Shown: piece by piece, positions 9,281 to 19,835 of the stretch
Layout of the letters: each line of letters begins with the position of its first letter
Numbering within the stretch: the first letter of the stretch is position 1
Origin: Paenibacillus sp. UNC499MF
GTDB taxonomy: Bacteria > Bacillota > Bacilli > Paenibacillales > NBRC-103111
Direction of reading: 5' to 3'
NCBI RefSeq assembly: GCF_900107975.1
Contig: NZ_FNVF01000007.1
Coordinates: forward strand, 98,085-162,084
DNA: 64,000 nucleotides
Program-made: the position numbers and the translations under genes
The notes under the pieces: generated by a model
Database searches by the model: none
What the model was told of the DNA's origin: nothing
Seen by the model: the letters and a program-made list of their open reading frames with translations, nothing else

Positions 9281-10437
9281 ATCGGGATACGGATATTGTC
9301 GTAATCGGAGGTGGCGTTATCGGCTGCTCGATCGCCTACCAGCTGGCGAAGCGGGGAGTCCGTGTGACTCTGCTGGAAAAAGAGCGTATTGCCGGCCAGG
9401 CGTCAGGCGCGGCAGCCGGGATGCTCGGGGCCCAATCCGAAATGCACGAAGCGGGGCCGATGTTTGATTTTGCCCGCCGGAGCCGGGATATGTTCCCCGA
9501 TCTGGCGGAGGAGCTGAAAGAGCTGACGGGCCTGGATATCGGCCTCACACGCCGGGGTATGCTCAAAGCCGCCTGGACCGATGGCGAAGCGGCTGCGCTC
9601 AAAGCGGACGCCCGTTTCCACCAGGAGGCCGGCGGCCGGGCGGAATGGCTCAGTTCGTGCGAGACAGGCTGGCTGGAGCCCGGGCTGAGCAAGGAGCTCC
9701 GGGGCGCGCTTCACCTGCCCGAAGAGGGACACGTGCTGGCGTCGGAGCTGTCGGCCGCTCTGGCCGCCGGTGCGGCACGGCTTGGAGCGCGGATCGTGGA
9801 GCACGCCGACGTGACCGGACTCCTGACGGAGTCGGGCCGGGTGATCGGCGTGCAGACCCGCGAAGGGAAAATCCGCTGCGCCGGTGCGGTGCTGGCTTCC
9901 TCGCTCTGGAGCGCCCAGATTCTGGCGCCCTTGGGCGTGGAGCTGCCCGTGTATCCGGTGAAGGGAGAATGCTTCTCCCTCACGGTGCGGCAGCCTCTTT
10001 TCGCGAGGACGATCGCCTCGGGCGGCTGTTACATCGTGCCCAAGCCGGGCGGCCGAATCATCGTGGGAGCCACGGCCCAGCCCGGCTCCTTCGACCGTAG
10101 CCCGCGCCTCGGCAGCCTGCTTTCGCTGGCCGCGCAGGCACAGCGGCTCGTCCCGGCGCTTGCGGATGCCGAGTGGGAGCGCGCCTGGGCGGGGCTGCGT
10201 CCCCAGACGCCCGACGGAATGCCGTACATCGGCGAAATAACGGCCTGCCAAGGGCTTTTCGCCGCTCTGGGGCATTACCGCAACGGCATTTTACTGTCGC
10301 AGGCGACAGGGGTGCTTGCCGCTTCGGTGCTCACGGGTGGGGCCGCCGCTGCCGAAGAAGCTCTGCCGGGCGCGGGCAGGCTGCTCCAAGCGTTCCGGCC
10401 GGACAGACGGGCGGCAGTGGAAGCCGTAAGACAGTAG
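9277..10437 (+). CDS. thiO: Glycine oxidase ThiO
   Basis: This 386-residue FAD-dependent amine oxidase of the DAO family begins with the Rossmann motif VVIGGGVIGCSIAYQLAKRG and the acidic ribose-binding Glu in LLEKE. ThiO oxidises glycine to dehydroglycine (iminoacetate), the donor for thiazole formation by ThiG. The C-terminal GLRPQTPDGMPYIGE and HYRNGILLS motifs near residues 305-340 match the family. It overlaps tenI by 4 bp and is followed by thiS after 79 bp. Its position next to thiS-thiG makes ThiO more likely than a generic D-amino acid oxidase. Confidence 0.93.
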   Translation: MNRDTDIVVIGGGVIGCSIAYQLAKRGVRVTLLEKERIAGQASGAAAGMLGAQSEMHEAGPMFDFARRSRDMFPDLAEELKELTGLDIGLTRRGMLKAAWTDGEAAALKADARFHQEAGGRAEWLSSCETGWLEPGLSKELRGALHLPEEGHVLASELSAALAAGAARLGARIVEHADVTGLLTESGRVIGVQTREGKIRCAGAVLASSLWSAQILAPLGVELPVYPVKGECFSLTVRQPLFARTIASGGCYIVPKPGGRIIVGATAQPGSFDRSPRLGSLLSLAAQAQRLVPALADAEWERAWAGLRPQTPDGMPYIGEITACQGLFAALGHYRNGILLSQATGVLAASVLTGGAAAAEEALPGAGRLLQAFRPDRRAAVEAVRQ

Positions 10438-10516
10438 GCCCCTCCTTTGGCTGGGAGCATAGCTCCGTATGCCAGTCCGGAGGCTGCATTTTGCAAGTGA
10501 AGGAGGCATTTGACGG

Positions 10517-10720
10517 ATGAAGCTGCGCATAAACGGTGACGACATTACGGTGCCGGAAACGGTACATACCGTAGAAGGACTGATCTCGCACCTCGGTTTA
10601 AAACGCAATCTGCTTATCGTGGAAACCAACGGGCATATTTTGCAGGGGGAAGACCATGCGGATGCCCCGGTGGCGGACGGCGACCGGATCGAAATCGTTC
10701 ATTTTGTAGGAGGAGGCTGA
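10517..10720 (+). CDS. thiS: Sulfur carrier protein ThiS
   Basis: The 67-residue ubiquitin-like protein ends in VGGG, the C-terminal Gly-Gly tail that is adenylated and thiocarboxylated to carry sulfur to ThiG. AAGGAGG lies about 10 bp upstream. The adenylyltransferase ThiF, which activates this tail, is not encoded in the cluster, so ThiF or MoeB must act from elsewhere. Confidence 0.95.
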   Translation: MKLRINGDDITVPETVHTVEGLISHLGLKRNLLIVETNGHILQGEDHADAPVADGDRIEIVHFVGGG

Positions 10721-10724
10721 CAAG

Positions 10725-11492
10725 ATGCTGAAAATCGGACCTTACGAATTCAACTCAAGGCTGCTGCTTGGAACGGGAAAATTCCCGGATTTTACGATTC
10801 AGAAAAAGGCGGTCGAGGTTTCCGGAGCGCAGATATTAACTTTTGCCGTCCGGCGGATGAATATTTATGACCCGGAGCAGCCGAATTTTTTGTCCATGCT
10901 GGACGTAAGCAAATTTAAACTGCTGCCGAATACGGCGGGAGCCAAAACGGCCCAAGAAGCGGTCCGCATCGCCAAGCTGGCGAAAGCTTCCGGACTCTGC
11001 GACATGATCAAGGTGGAAGTGATCGGCTGTGACAAGACCTTGCTGCCGGACCCGGTAGAAACGCTGAAGGCTTCCGAAATGCTGCTGGCCGAAGGGTTTC
11101 TTGTCCTGCCGTATACGTCGGATGATGTCGTGCTGGCCCGCCGTTTGCAGGAGATGGGCGTACATGCGATCATGCCGGGGGCTTCGCCGATCGGTACGGG
11201 GCAGGGGATTATCAACCCGCTGAATCTCGGCTTCATTATCGAAGAAGCGCGCGTGCCCGTCATCGTGGACGCAGGCATAGGGGCTCCTTCGGACGCGGCG
11301 CTGGCCATGGAAATGGGAGCGGACGGAGTGCTGCTGAACACGGCGGTTTCCGGTGCGGAAGACCCCGTGCGGATGGCGTATGCGATGAAGCTGGCTTTGG
11401 AAGCGGGCAGAGCCGGATATGAAGCCGGGCGCATCCCCCGCAAGCGTTATGCTTCTGCGAGCAGTCCTTTGGAGGGAGTCAGCATAGGCTGA
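10725..11492 (+). CDS. thiG: Thiazole synthase ThiG
   Basis: The 255-residue TIM barrel joins 1-deoxyxylulose 5-phosphate, dehydroglycine and ThiS-bound sulfur into thiazole phosphate. The lysine in [17 protein letters not shown] (near 100) is the expected Schiff-base residue. Other family motifs are [13 protein letters not shown] (near 147), [10 protein letters not shown] and [17 protein letters not shown] (near 200). It starts 4 bp after thiS, whose 3' end contains its GGAGGAGG ribosome binding site. This is the last gene before a 175-bp gap. Confidence 0.96.
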   Translation: MLKIGPYEFNSRLLLGTGKFPDFTIQKKAVEVSGAQILTFAVRRMNIYDPEQPNFLSMLDVSKFKLLPNTAGAKTAQEAVRIAKLAKASGLCDMIKVEVIGCDKTLLPDPVETLKASEMLLAEGFLVLPYTSDDVVLARRLQEMGVHAIMPGASPIGTGQGIINPLNLGFIIEEARVPVIVDAGIGAPSDAALAMEMGADGVLLNTAVSGAEDPVRMAYAMKLALEAGRAGYEAGRIPRKRYASASSPLEGVSIG

Positions 11493-11667
11493 CGGATTGA
11501 TACGGGCGGGAGATTGGCATCAGGCCAACCGTTACCAGAAAAAGCACTCGCCTCTGAGATTGAATCCTGCAGCGACTGTGTGACTAACTGCAACTCTATA
11601 GTCGTGTAGACCTATACGAAAAAGCGGAATTATGTCGGTAACTGAAAGTATATGGAGGTGCAGCCCG

Positions 11668-12585
11668 ATGAACATGTCCTTAGACAAAAAGCAGCGTCCG
11701 CCCGTGCCATCCCTTCAAGCTCCGCTCGTTCCTGCGGCGGCCACGATCGCCGGTTCCGACAGCGGTGGAGGGGCCGGCATACAGGCCGATCTGAAAACGT
11801 TCCAGGAGCTCGGTGTATTCGGAGCAAGCGCTTTAACGGCCGTAACGGCACAAAACACGCGGGGTGTTCACGGTGTGCACCCGATTCCTCCTTCCATGGT
11901 GACGGCTCAGATCGACGCGGTTGCCGGAGATATCGGGCCCGCCGCCTGGAAGACAGGCATGCTGTTCAGTGCGGAGATCATTGAAGCCGTAGCGGACCGC
12001 GCATCTTTCTACAAATGGTCGCGTCTGGTCGTGGACCCTGTCATGATCGCCAAAGGCGGAGCAAGCCTGCTGCAGGAGAATGCCGTGCAGGCGCTCAGGA
12101 GCCTGCTGCTGCCCTTGGCCCAAATTGTAACGCCGAATATCCCGGAGGCGGAAGCGCTGACGGGAAGGCGGATCGCTACGATGGCGGACCGCAAGGAAGC
12201 CGCCCGCCGAATTCATGCGTGGGGCGTAAATTACGTCGTGTTGAAAGGCGGCCACGGAGGAGACCGCGCCCAGTCGCTGGACCTGCTGTACGACGGCCGC
12301 GTGTTTACGGAATTTGCGGCTCCCTGGATAGAGACGAGGCATACGCACGGCACCGGCTGTACCTTCGCCGCGGCTTTGACAGCGGGGCTTGCCGCGGATC
12401 TTCCGGTGGACGAAGCGGTGCTGCTCGCCAAACGCTTTATCCAGGCGGCTCTCGCTAATCCGCTGAACATAGGAGCCGGACACGGGCCGACCAATCATTG
12501 GGGATACAACAGACCCGGACCCGCAAGTGATATCCTTAAACCGGTACCGGCTGCGGCGGGAGAAAGCGAGGGATGGCGCTTATGA
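11668..12585 (+). CDS. thiD: Hydroxymethylpyrimidine (phosphate) kinase ThiD
   Basis: The 305-residue ribokinase-fold enzyme phosphorylates HMP and HMP-P to HMP-PP. Motifs are [17 protein letters not shown] (near 29), [10 protein letters not shown] and the anion-hole motif [16 protein letters not shown] near the C-terminus. The first 22 residues ([14 protein letters not shown]...) are an extension compared with the usual family start. ATG 11668 is preferred over the upstream in-frame ATG 11632 because GGAGGTG lies 7 bp before it. The 175-bp gap after thiG has no visible terminator, so read-through from the thi operon is likely. The stop overlaps thiE. Confidence 0.93.
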   Translation: MNMSLDKKQRPPVPSLQAPLVPAAATIAGSDSGGGAGIQADLKTFQELGVFGASALTAVTAQNTRGVHGVHPIPPSMVTAQIDAVAGDIGPAAWKTGMLFSAEIIEAVADRASFYKWSRLVVDPVMIAKGGASLLQENAVQALRSLLLPLAQIVTPNIPEAEALTGRRIATMADRKEAARRIHAWGVNYVVLKGGHGGDRAQSLDLLYDGRVFTEFAAPWIETRHTHGTGCTFAAALTAGLAADLPVDEAVLLAKRFIQAALANPLNIGAGHGPTNHWGYNRPGPASDILKPVPAAAGESEGWRL

Positions 12586-13262
12586 CCGAAAAGGCTGCCG
12601 ATGAACGCTATGCCGGCAATCTGAGGGAAGCGTTGAACGTTTACTTCGTGATGGGAAGCCCCAACTGCGGCGGCAGAAATCCCGCTGCCGTTTTGCGGGC
12701 GGCTATAGAAGGCGGCGTCACGCTGTTCCAGTTCAGGGAGAAAGGCCCTGGCGCCCTGCAGGGCCAAGAACGGACGGAGCTGGGCAGGAAGCTCCTCGGC
12801 GTCTGCCGCCAGGCGGGAGTCCCGTTCATCGTAAACGACGACCTCCGCCTGGCGGAAGAGCTGGAGGCCGACGGAATACACGTCGGCCAGGAAGACCTGG
12901 CGCAGTTGGACCGGACCGGACTGCGCCAAAGATTTAAGGGGCGGATACTCGGCATATCCGCCCATAACCCCGCCGAGGCGCGGGAGGCGGTCCGCTGCGG
13001 CGCCGATTATATCGGCGCGGGCCCGATGTACGCCACGGCGACGAAGCCGGATGCCCGTGCCGTGCAGGGCCCGGGCATTATTGCCGCCATGCGGGCGGAT
13101 GGCATTACGCTGCCGCTGGCGGGCATCGGCGGCATCACGCCGGAGGGCGCGGCCGCCGTACTGGCGGCCGGAGCCGACGGCGTGGCCGTCATCTCGGCCA
13201 TCGGCGGCGCCGGCGATCCGCGCGAGGCGGCACGGAGATTTTCGCGCCTGTTTGCGGGATAA
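12582..13262 (+). CDS. thiE: Thiamine phosphate synthase ThiE
   Basis: The product, about 226 residues, couples HMP-PP with thiazole phosphate. Diagnostic motifs are VTLFQFREKG (near 42), PFIVNDDLRLA (near 83), DGIHVGQEDL and GADYIGAGPMYATATKP (near 146), and IGGITPEGAAAVLAAGADGVAVISAI. ATG 12582 gives the common ATGA overlap with thiD; an ATG at 12573, 9 bp earlier, is an alternative. The 3' half is very GC-rich. thiC follows after 182 bp. Confidence 0.94.
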   Translation: MTEKAADERYAGNLREALNVYFVMGSPNCGGRNPAAVLRAAIEGGVTLFQFREKGPGALQGQERTELGRKLLGVCRQAGVPFIVNDDLRLAEELEADGIHVGQEDLAQLDRTGLRQRFKGRILGISAHNPAEAREAVRCGADYIGAGPMYATATKPDARAVQGPGIIAAMRADGITLPLAGIGGITPEGAAAVLAAGADGVAVISAIGGAGDPREAARRFSRLFAG

Positions 13263-13423
13263 GCCACCGTATGCGGCGGTACGGGCATCATTGCGGCACA
13301 CAAGGCTGCTTGACCGGGAAACGTGATTTTTTTAGCCGGATCTAAACGCATTCATTCAGGTGTAACAATTAAACCGCCGTTGAAGTCATAAATTCCTATA
13401 AAACGTGCAGAAGAAGCCAATAA

Positions 13424-15220
<1,797 letters not shown>

Positions 15221-15312
15221 GCCGAGATTCGGCCCGGGATAGAAAAGCCGGCGCATGAAAGCCGGCCCACCGCACCTGCCAAGCTTGGGGAGCGGCTTCA
15301 GCCGAAAAAGCC

Positions 15313-15353
15313 AAAAAACGTATTCCTCCTTCCATCGGAGGAATACGTTTTTT
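15313..15353. terminator. Strong bidirectional terminator after thiC
   Basis: AAAAAACGTATTCCTCC pairs perfectly with GGAGGAATACGTTTTTT around a 7-nt loop, so it can serve thiC (+) and the small membrane gene (-). Confidence 0.92.
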
Positions 15354-15454
15354 CATAGGAGCGAGCGAAATCTCAGGTGAGTGATCATCCAGTCTGAATC
15401 TTGGTGACCTCTCCAAAACGGGGGCAAGCGGATTAAAGCAGACTAAAGCGAGCA

Positions 15455-15760
15455 CTAGCCGCTCGGCTGCTTCTCTTCCGAAGCCTCCGCAGCGGCGCGC
15501 AGTTGAACAGGCTGACGGCTGTGTATGCCGCCCGTCCGTATGCTTTCTTCTTCCGGAGTCGCCCATTCCTTAACGGAGGCGCTGTCCGGTCCCGGCTCCG
15601 CCATCCACTCATGATGAGCTTCGTCCGTATGCTCCTCCTCTTCATAATCAAACGAGGATACGCCGTATTGATCCCGGGCCCCTTGGATACTTTTTATGAA
15701 AACGGTTACAACTAAAAAGCCGAAAATGAGCAAAGTTAATGTTCCCCATAAGGCTGTCAT
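15455..15760 (-). CDS. Small membrane protein, unknown function
   Basis: The 101-residue product has one N-terminal transmembrane helix (about residues 4-24, LWGTLTLLIFGFLVVTVFIK) and an acidic, probably cytoplasmic tail rich in Glu and His (YEEEEHTDEAHHEW). GGAGGCAGCTC precedes the ATG by 5 bp. I do not recognise a family. The layout (short membrane anchor plus acidic tail) is common for small regulators of membrane complexes, but no function can be inferred. Confidence 0.65.
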   Translation of the reverse strand: MTALWGTLTLLIFGFLVVTVFIKSIQGARDQYGVSSFDYEEEEHTDEAHHEWMAEPGPDSASVKEWATPEEESIRTGGIHSRQPVQLRAAAEASEEKQPSG

Positions 15761-16123
15761 TTTGAGCTGCCTCCTTGAACGTACGAATCGACTGCGGAAT
15801 AAAACAGTCTTCCTATCTTATGTACGCGTAAGTTTCGAAGAAGTTTCTGCTCCCGCACAGGAAATTAAAACCTTTTTTTGAGACCATAATTTTGCGTGCC
15901 GTATAAAGAGGCTAAAGAAACGAATTATTATTTTATATATAGGTTATAAATAAATTATTTTGAGAGAGAATCCGTTATTTCGTTAAATATACGATAGATA
16001 CTTTTACGTATTCTCTAATTTCATTATGGAGTAAATAGGAAATAAATCACTTGTATAAAAAGATCATTGATTTCGCCGCAGCTTACCGGAGGATATCGGA
16101 GAAGCATGAGCTTTACCGGTCCG

Positions 16124-16169
16124 AAAACGAAGAAGCCTCCTCCCGTCGGGGAAGTGGCTTCTTCGTTTT
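16124..16169. terminator. Bidirectional terminator in the 15761-16344 gap
   Basis: AAAACGAAGAAGCC pairs with GGCTTCTTCGTTTT, and an inner CTCCC/GGGGAAG arm extends the stem. It lies about 175 bp downstream of the coat protein gene (minus strand). The rest of this roughly 580-bp gap is AT-rich and shows no gene. Confidence 0.85.
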
Positions 16170-16344
16170 GTTTTTCGAGCGTCATCAAGGTACGTACAGT
16201 CGCCCATTCCTCGTTGAACTTGCTTGACTTGCGTGCAAATGTGGCTGGCTCATGTCGATTTATCTTGTTTATTTTCACTTTCGGGTTCCGTTCAGGGAGA
16301 AGGAGCCGGCCGTTTTTTTTCGCTAGGCCCCATCTTCCGTATTG

Positions 16345-16980
16345 TTAGCTCGTGTAAAGCTGCTGTGCTTGTCCCGCCTGATTGTAGGGAGGCTGTATGT
16401 AAGAGTATACTGGGTGCTGGCCGCCGGAAGACAGGTAAGGATTCACGCGCTGCTGGGTTTGTTGTCCCGATTGCTGGGAATGCTGAATTTGTTTGTCGAT
16501 ATCCTGACGCAGAGCGGGAGAAGGAGTGGAATACATGTTGTTTTGTTTCATAAACGCGTACAGTTCCCCTTGCAGGAGGAGAGTATTCAAGGTCAGGTGA
16601 TTAAACAGCTGGCGAATCTCCGGGCAGGTGGACTCCGTCGCGGCGGTTGCATATTCTCTGACCACGCGCTTATGATCGGCAAGAATCGTGTAGAGGAGAT
16701 CCTTATCGCTCAGAGGAGAGCCATTTTGGGGGTTTTGCTGCTGCTGGTTTTGCTGTTGTTGCTGTTGTAGCTGCTGTTGCTGTTGCTGTTGTAGTTGCTG
16801 TTGCTGCAGTTGTTGCAGTTGCTGTTGCTGTTGTGGTTGCTGGAAAGCTTGCGCGAACGGATACGCAGACTGGTCCTGCAGGAAAAGCTGCTCCAACTGC
16901 TGCTGACGCTGGTCATGCTTTTGCTGCTGCTGTTGCTGATAAGAAAGCTGCCGGTTTTGGTTGTTTGGCTGCTGGGTCAC
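16345..16980 (-). CDS. CotF-type spore coat protein with polyglutamine region
   Basis: The 211-residue product splits in two. Residues 1-85 are dominated by glutamine, with runs of up to seven Q broken by Leu and Asn. Residues 90-155 (SDKDLLYTILADHKRVVREYATAATES...LLLQGELYAFMKQN) match the helical, ferritin-like CotF fold seen in spore coat proteins. The tail is again rich in Q, Y and S. The start codon is GTG with AAAGGAGGGAT upstream. It follows the 17014 gene by 33 bp in the same direction. Expected location: spore coat. The Q-rich part makes a repetitive CTG/TTG pattern on the plus strand. Confidence 0.82.
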   Translation of the reverse strand: MTQQPNNQNRQLSYQQQQQQKHDQRQQQLEQLFLQDQSAYPFAQAFQQPQQQQQLQQLQQQQLQQQQQQQLQQQQQQNQQQQNPQNGSPLSDKDLLYTILADHKRVVREYATAATESTCPEIRQLFNHLTLNTLLLQGELYAFMKQNNMYSTPSPALRQDIDKQIQHSQQSGQQTQQRVNPYLSSGGQHPVYSYIQPPYNQAGQAQQLYTS

Positions 16981-17013
16981 AGGAAATCCCTCCTTTTGTC
17001 GGGTTTGAGTAAG

Positions 17014-17238
17014 TTATTGCTGCTGTTGCTGGTAGGGAGCAAGCTGGGCATGCTGCTGGAGCGTGGACAAAATTTGAACATAATGCTGCTGGTGGCTCTG
17101 GATCAGATGCTCCGCGATCTGCCGGATAGCCGGGTTTTGGCTGTTGGCGATGGCGTTCGCCGCCTGTTTGATCAGCAAGTCCTCATTGGTCATGGAATCG
17201 GCCAAATAGTTCAGTTCTTTGCCGGTTATCGGTTGCAT
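17014..17238 (-). CDS. Small CotF-related/coat-associated protein
   Basis: The 74-residue helical protein (TGKELNYLADSMTNEDLLIK near the start) resembles the N-terminal half of CotF-like proteins and ends in YQQQQQ. AAAGGAGGATTT lies immediately upstream of its ATG. The short spacing to the larger CotF-type gene and the shared glutamine-rich tail suggest one operon and a shared place in the spore coat. The coat assignment is by resemblance and context. Confidence 0.7.
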   Translation of the reverse strand: MQPITGKELNYLADSMTNEDLLIKQAANAIANSQNPAIRQIAEHLIQSHQQHYVQILSTLQQHAQLAPYQQQQQ

Positions 17239-17341
17239 GGAAATCCTCCTTTCCGTTCGTTAGTAATGTACCCCTCTTTTATGGAATTATTCGGAAAAAA
17301 TAATTTTTAGGAAATGACAGATGACCGGCCGGTTCCGCGCA

Positions 17342-17375
17342 GCAAAAAGAACCCCGCTTCTTGGAAGGGGGCTTG
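17342..17375 (-). terminator. Probable terminator of the 17393 gene
   Basis: On the minus strand, AAGCCCC and GGGGTT arms flank a short loop and are followed by CTTTTT. The stem is less regular than others here. Confidence 0.55.
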
Positions 17376-17392
17376 AGAAAGTATAGGAATGT

Positions 17393-17704
17393 TTACTTGC
17401 GGGGAGGGCGCTTGGCGATTTCTTCCGTCACCACAAAAGCAAGTTCTTCATTGCCGAACATGGACAGTACGCCGAGCAGGGTGTCGTCGGGGATTTCTCC
17501 GGCTTCATCCTTGGAAACCGTAAGTTCCAGCGCCTGCTGAAGCTCGGTGTTGTTCCCCTGCTGGGGATAAGCCTGCGCGTACAGGGCGGCCGGGTCCAGG
17601 CCGTGATTAATACACCACTGGGCAAAAATAAGAATCATCATTCGCTCGTCCCGCTGGTAGTTCTCAATGATGCGTTTTTCCATTTCCTGCTGATTCATGT
17701 CCAT
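17393..17704 (-). CDS. Conserved-looking hypothetical protein, 103 residues
   Basis: The acidic soluble protein begins MNQQEMEKRIIENYQRDERMM and shows no signal peptide, membrane helix or recognised motif. Codon use matches neighbouring genes and the frame is well formed, but the ribosome binding site is weak (GGGAG about 13 bp upstream); a second in-frame ATG lies 6 bp into the gene. I do not recognise the family. Confidence 0.6.
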   Translation of the reverse strand: MDMNQQEMEKRIIENYQRDERMMILIFAQWCINHGLDPAALYAQAYPQQGNNTELQQALELTVSKDEAGEIPDDTLLGVLSMFGNEELAFVVTEEIAKRPPRK

Positions 17705-17760
17705 AAGGTAGTGCCTGCTCCCTTCGATCGTGTGAATTCGTAATCATTTCGTACCTGAAA

Positions 17761-18387
17761 TTAAAAGCCGCCGGGAAGTTTCATCGCCCGGTTGTGAAGT
17801 TTGCCGAGAAGCAGCAAAGAGAGGACGGCGCCGATCAGAGCGCACACCATGTCCCACTGGGTGTCCCACACATCGCCTTGAGTGCCGAGGAAAGATTCGG
17901 CCGCCGTTCCGGTCAGCTTGGCAACCGTAAATTCCAGAAGCTCATAGAAAGCGCTGAAGCCGAGGCAGACGCTGAGCGTAAGGAACGTAAGCCAGCCTCC
18001 GGGCCGTACGGGAACTTTGCGGATCAGAATCTCGCGTGTGAGGATAGCGGGCACAAAGCCCTGCATAAAATGACCGAGCCGGTCGTAATAATTCCGCTCC
18101 AGATCGAAGGTGTCCCGAAGCCAGTTGAAGAGGGGGACTTCCGCATACGTGTAGTGCCCGCCTATAAACAATAGGATGACATGCGCCCAGACCAGCGTGT
18201 ACGTGAGAAGAGTAAGCGGAGTCCGCCGGTAAATTCCGATTAATACCGCTATCAGAATGAGCCCGGGCGTCACTTCCAGCATCCAGGTGAAATAATCGTG
18301 AGGCCGTATGCCTGACCAGACGAAGACGGCCGCCAGGCTGCCCAGCAGAGCGGAATAGCTCCGGACGGGAACACGTGAAGATTTCAT
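17761..18387 (-). CDS. DUF2238 family integral membrane protein (YjdF-like)
   Basis: The 208-residue product has five to six transmembrane helices. The motif ERNYYDRLGHFMQGFVPAI (near 97) and the later FYELLEF and DVWDTQWDMVCALIGA (near 172) are typical of DUF2238. The His, Asp and Glu within membrane helices are conserved features of that family, whose function is not established. AGGAGG lies upstream of the ATG. It stands back to back with the 18541 oxidoreductase gene. Confidence 0.85.
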   Translation of the reverse strand: MKSSRVPVRSYSALLGSLAAVFVWSGIRPHDYFTWMLEVTPGLILIAVLIGIYRRTPLTLLTYTLVWAHVILLFIGGHYTYAEVPLFNWLRDTFDLERNYYDRLGHFMQGFVPAILTREILIRKVPVRPGGWLTFLTLSVCLGFSAFYELLEFTVAKLTGTAAESFLGTQGDVWDTQWDMVCALIGAVLSLLLLGKLHNRAMKLPGGF

Positions 18388-18540
18388 GGGGCGGAAGAAC
18401 CTCCTGAGAATTATTTTTTGCTTACTGCCTGCGTTTCGTCAGGTTAATGCGCCTGATTCGCGCGCATCCTCTATCCGGAACCGGAGCGGTAAGCTATACT
18501 GGCTCTATCGTACCATGAAAGCGGGAAAGGGAGGTAGACC

Positions 18541-19548
18541 ATGTCAACTTTGAACCGAAAGATACGGTGGGGCATTCTTGGGTGCGCTTCCATTGCTCTG
18601 AGGGCAATCGTGCCTGCCATTCAGGCATCTGCTACAGGAGAGCTGGCGGCTATTGCCAGCCGCGACGGATCCAAGGCCCGGGAAACGGCCCGGCTTCACG
18701 GAATTCCGGCAGCTTACGGAAGCTACGAGGAGCTGCTAGCCGATCCGACCCTGGATGCGGTGTATATTCCGCTTCCGAATCATCTGCACTTCGAATGGAC
18801 GATCAAAGCCGCAAGAGCAGGGAAGCACGTGCTCTGTGAAAAGCCGCTCGCCCTTACAGCCGCCCAGGCACATGATATGGTCGCAGCCTGCCGGGAAGCG
18901 GGCGTACTGCTCTCTGAAGCGTTTATGTACCGGCACCATCCCCGGTACGACCGTATCCGCGAAATTCTAGCGGCCGGAGAGCTGGGCGTTATACGAGCGA
19001 TGCGCGCCTCCTTTACCTTCGATAACTCCGCGGATACGCAAAATGTCCGCTGCCGCAAAGAGTGGGGCGGCGGTTCGCTGTACGATATCGGCTGCTATAC
19101 GCTCAGTGCGGCACGCTATCTGCTTGGCGGAGAGCCGGAAGCCGTTACTGCGCACGCTTTCTTCTCGCCCGGACACGGCGGCGTGGACATGATGGCATCG
19201 GGGCTTGCGGAGTTTCCGGACGGCGTCGCTCTGACGTTCGACTGCGGCATGTGGTCGGCCCCACGTAATACGATCGAAATTGTCGGCACGGCGGGAATGA
19301 TCGAAGTGCCGAGCGCTTTCGTCGCACCCGAAGGGAGAGGAGCGGATTTTACGGTTTCGGTAAACGGCGTCCGCCGGACGGAAACCGCGCCTTCGGTGAA
19401 CCAGTATGTCCTGCAGATCGACGACTTCGGACGGGCTGTTTCGGGCCGGGAGACCTACCGTTTTCCGGCCGATGACGCCGTTCAGGGCATGAAGGTCCTG
19501 GAGGCCTGCCTTCTTTCTGCGGAAACCCGGGCCCGAATAAGCATTTAA
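18541..19548 (+). CDS. Gfo/Idh/MocA family oxidoreductase
   Basis: The 335-residue NAD(P)-dependent sugar dehydrogenase-like protein has an N-terminal Rossmann fold (WGILGCASIALRAIVPAI, residues 11-28), the family motif HVLCEKPLAL (near 95) and a C-terminal substrate domain with GGSLYDIGCY (near 178). The Lys of EKP and the Asp/Tyr of DIGCY fit the catalytic positions. The substrate cannot be read from sequence. GGGAGG lies 7 bp before the ATG. It appears monocistronic and unrelated to the two MocA-type genes at 60-62 kb. Confidence 0.88.
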   Translation: MSTLNRKIRWGILGCASIALRAIVPAIQASATGELAAIASRDGSKARETARLHGIPAAYGSYEELLADPTLDAVYIPLPNHLHFEWTIKAARAGKHVLCEKPLALTAAQAHDMVAACREAGVLLSEAFMYRHHPRYDRIREILAAGELGVIRAMRASFTFDNSADTQNVRCRKEWGGGSLYDIGCYTLSAARYLLGGEPEAVTAHAFFSPGHGGVDMMASGLAEFPDGVALTFDCGMWSAPRNTIEIVGTAGMIEVPSAFVAPEGRGADFTVSVNGVRRTETAPSVNQYVLQIDDFGRAVSGRETYRFPADDAVQGMKVLEACLLSAETRARISI

Positions 19549-19596
19549 TTAGCAAAAAAAGGATGGCGTCCGGGAACGTTTTGTACTATGATGGTA

Positions 19597-19742
19597 CTAC
19601 CAGGGACTTGGAGACTAGTCGGCTAGTCTTACATCCCGAAAACCAAGCCAGGCGCCTCTCTTTACGATTGCGGCGCACAGTGGAGCGAAGAAGTCACATG
19701 GGGTCTGTGACCGCGACACTGCTATGAGCTTGGTTTTTTTGC
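19597..19742 (+). ncRNA. Candidate structured RNA or leader ending in a terminator
   Basis: The stretch has nested pairing. GGGA (19603) pairs with TCCC (19634) around the perfect hairpin GACTAG-TCGG-CTAGTC (19613-19628). Then AACCAAGC (from about 19641) pairs with GCTTGGTT, enclosing CAGTG/CACTG and GTCACA/TGTGAC stems, and ends in a T run at about 19733-19741. A TATGAT box lies just upstream. It does not match any riboswitch consensus I know. It could be a leader regulating the hydrolase gene 95 bp downstream, or an independent small RNA. Confidence 0.5.
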
Positions 19743-19835
19743 GTTTTTTGCACTCGGGCGCGGCGGTTCGTACAATAAGAGACAAAGGGACAACGAGCGG
19801 CCGCAAGACCGGCTGGGAAAATGGAGGAGCATGCG

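Noticed and set aside
16342-17310. Leu-rich plus-strand frames opposite the polyglutamine coat gene
   Set aside because: Poly-Leu results from reading CTG/TTG complements of CAG/CAA; not a membrane protein gene.
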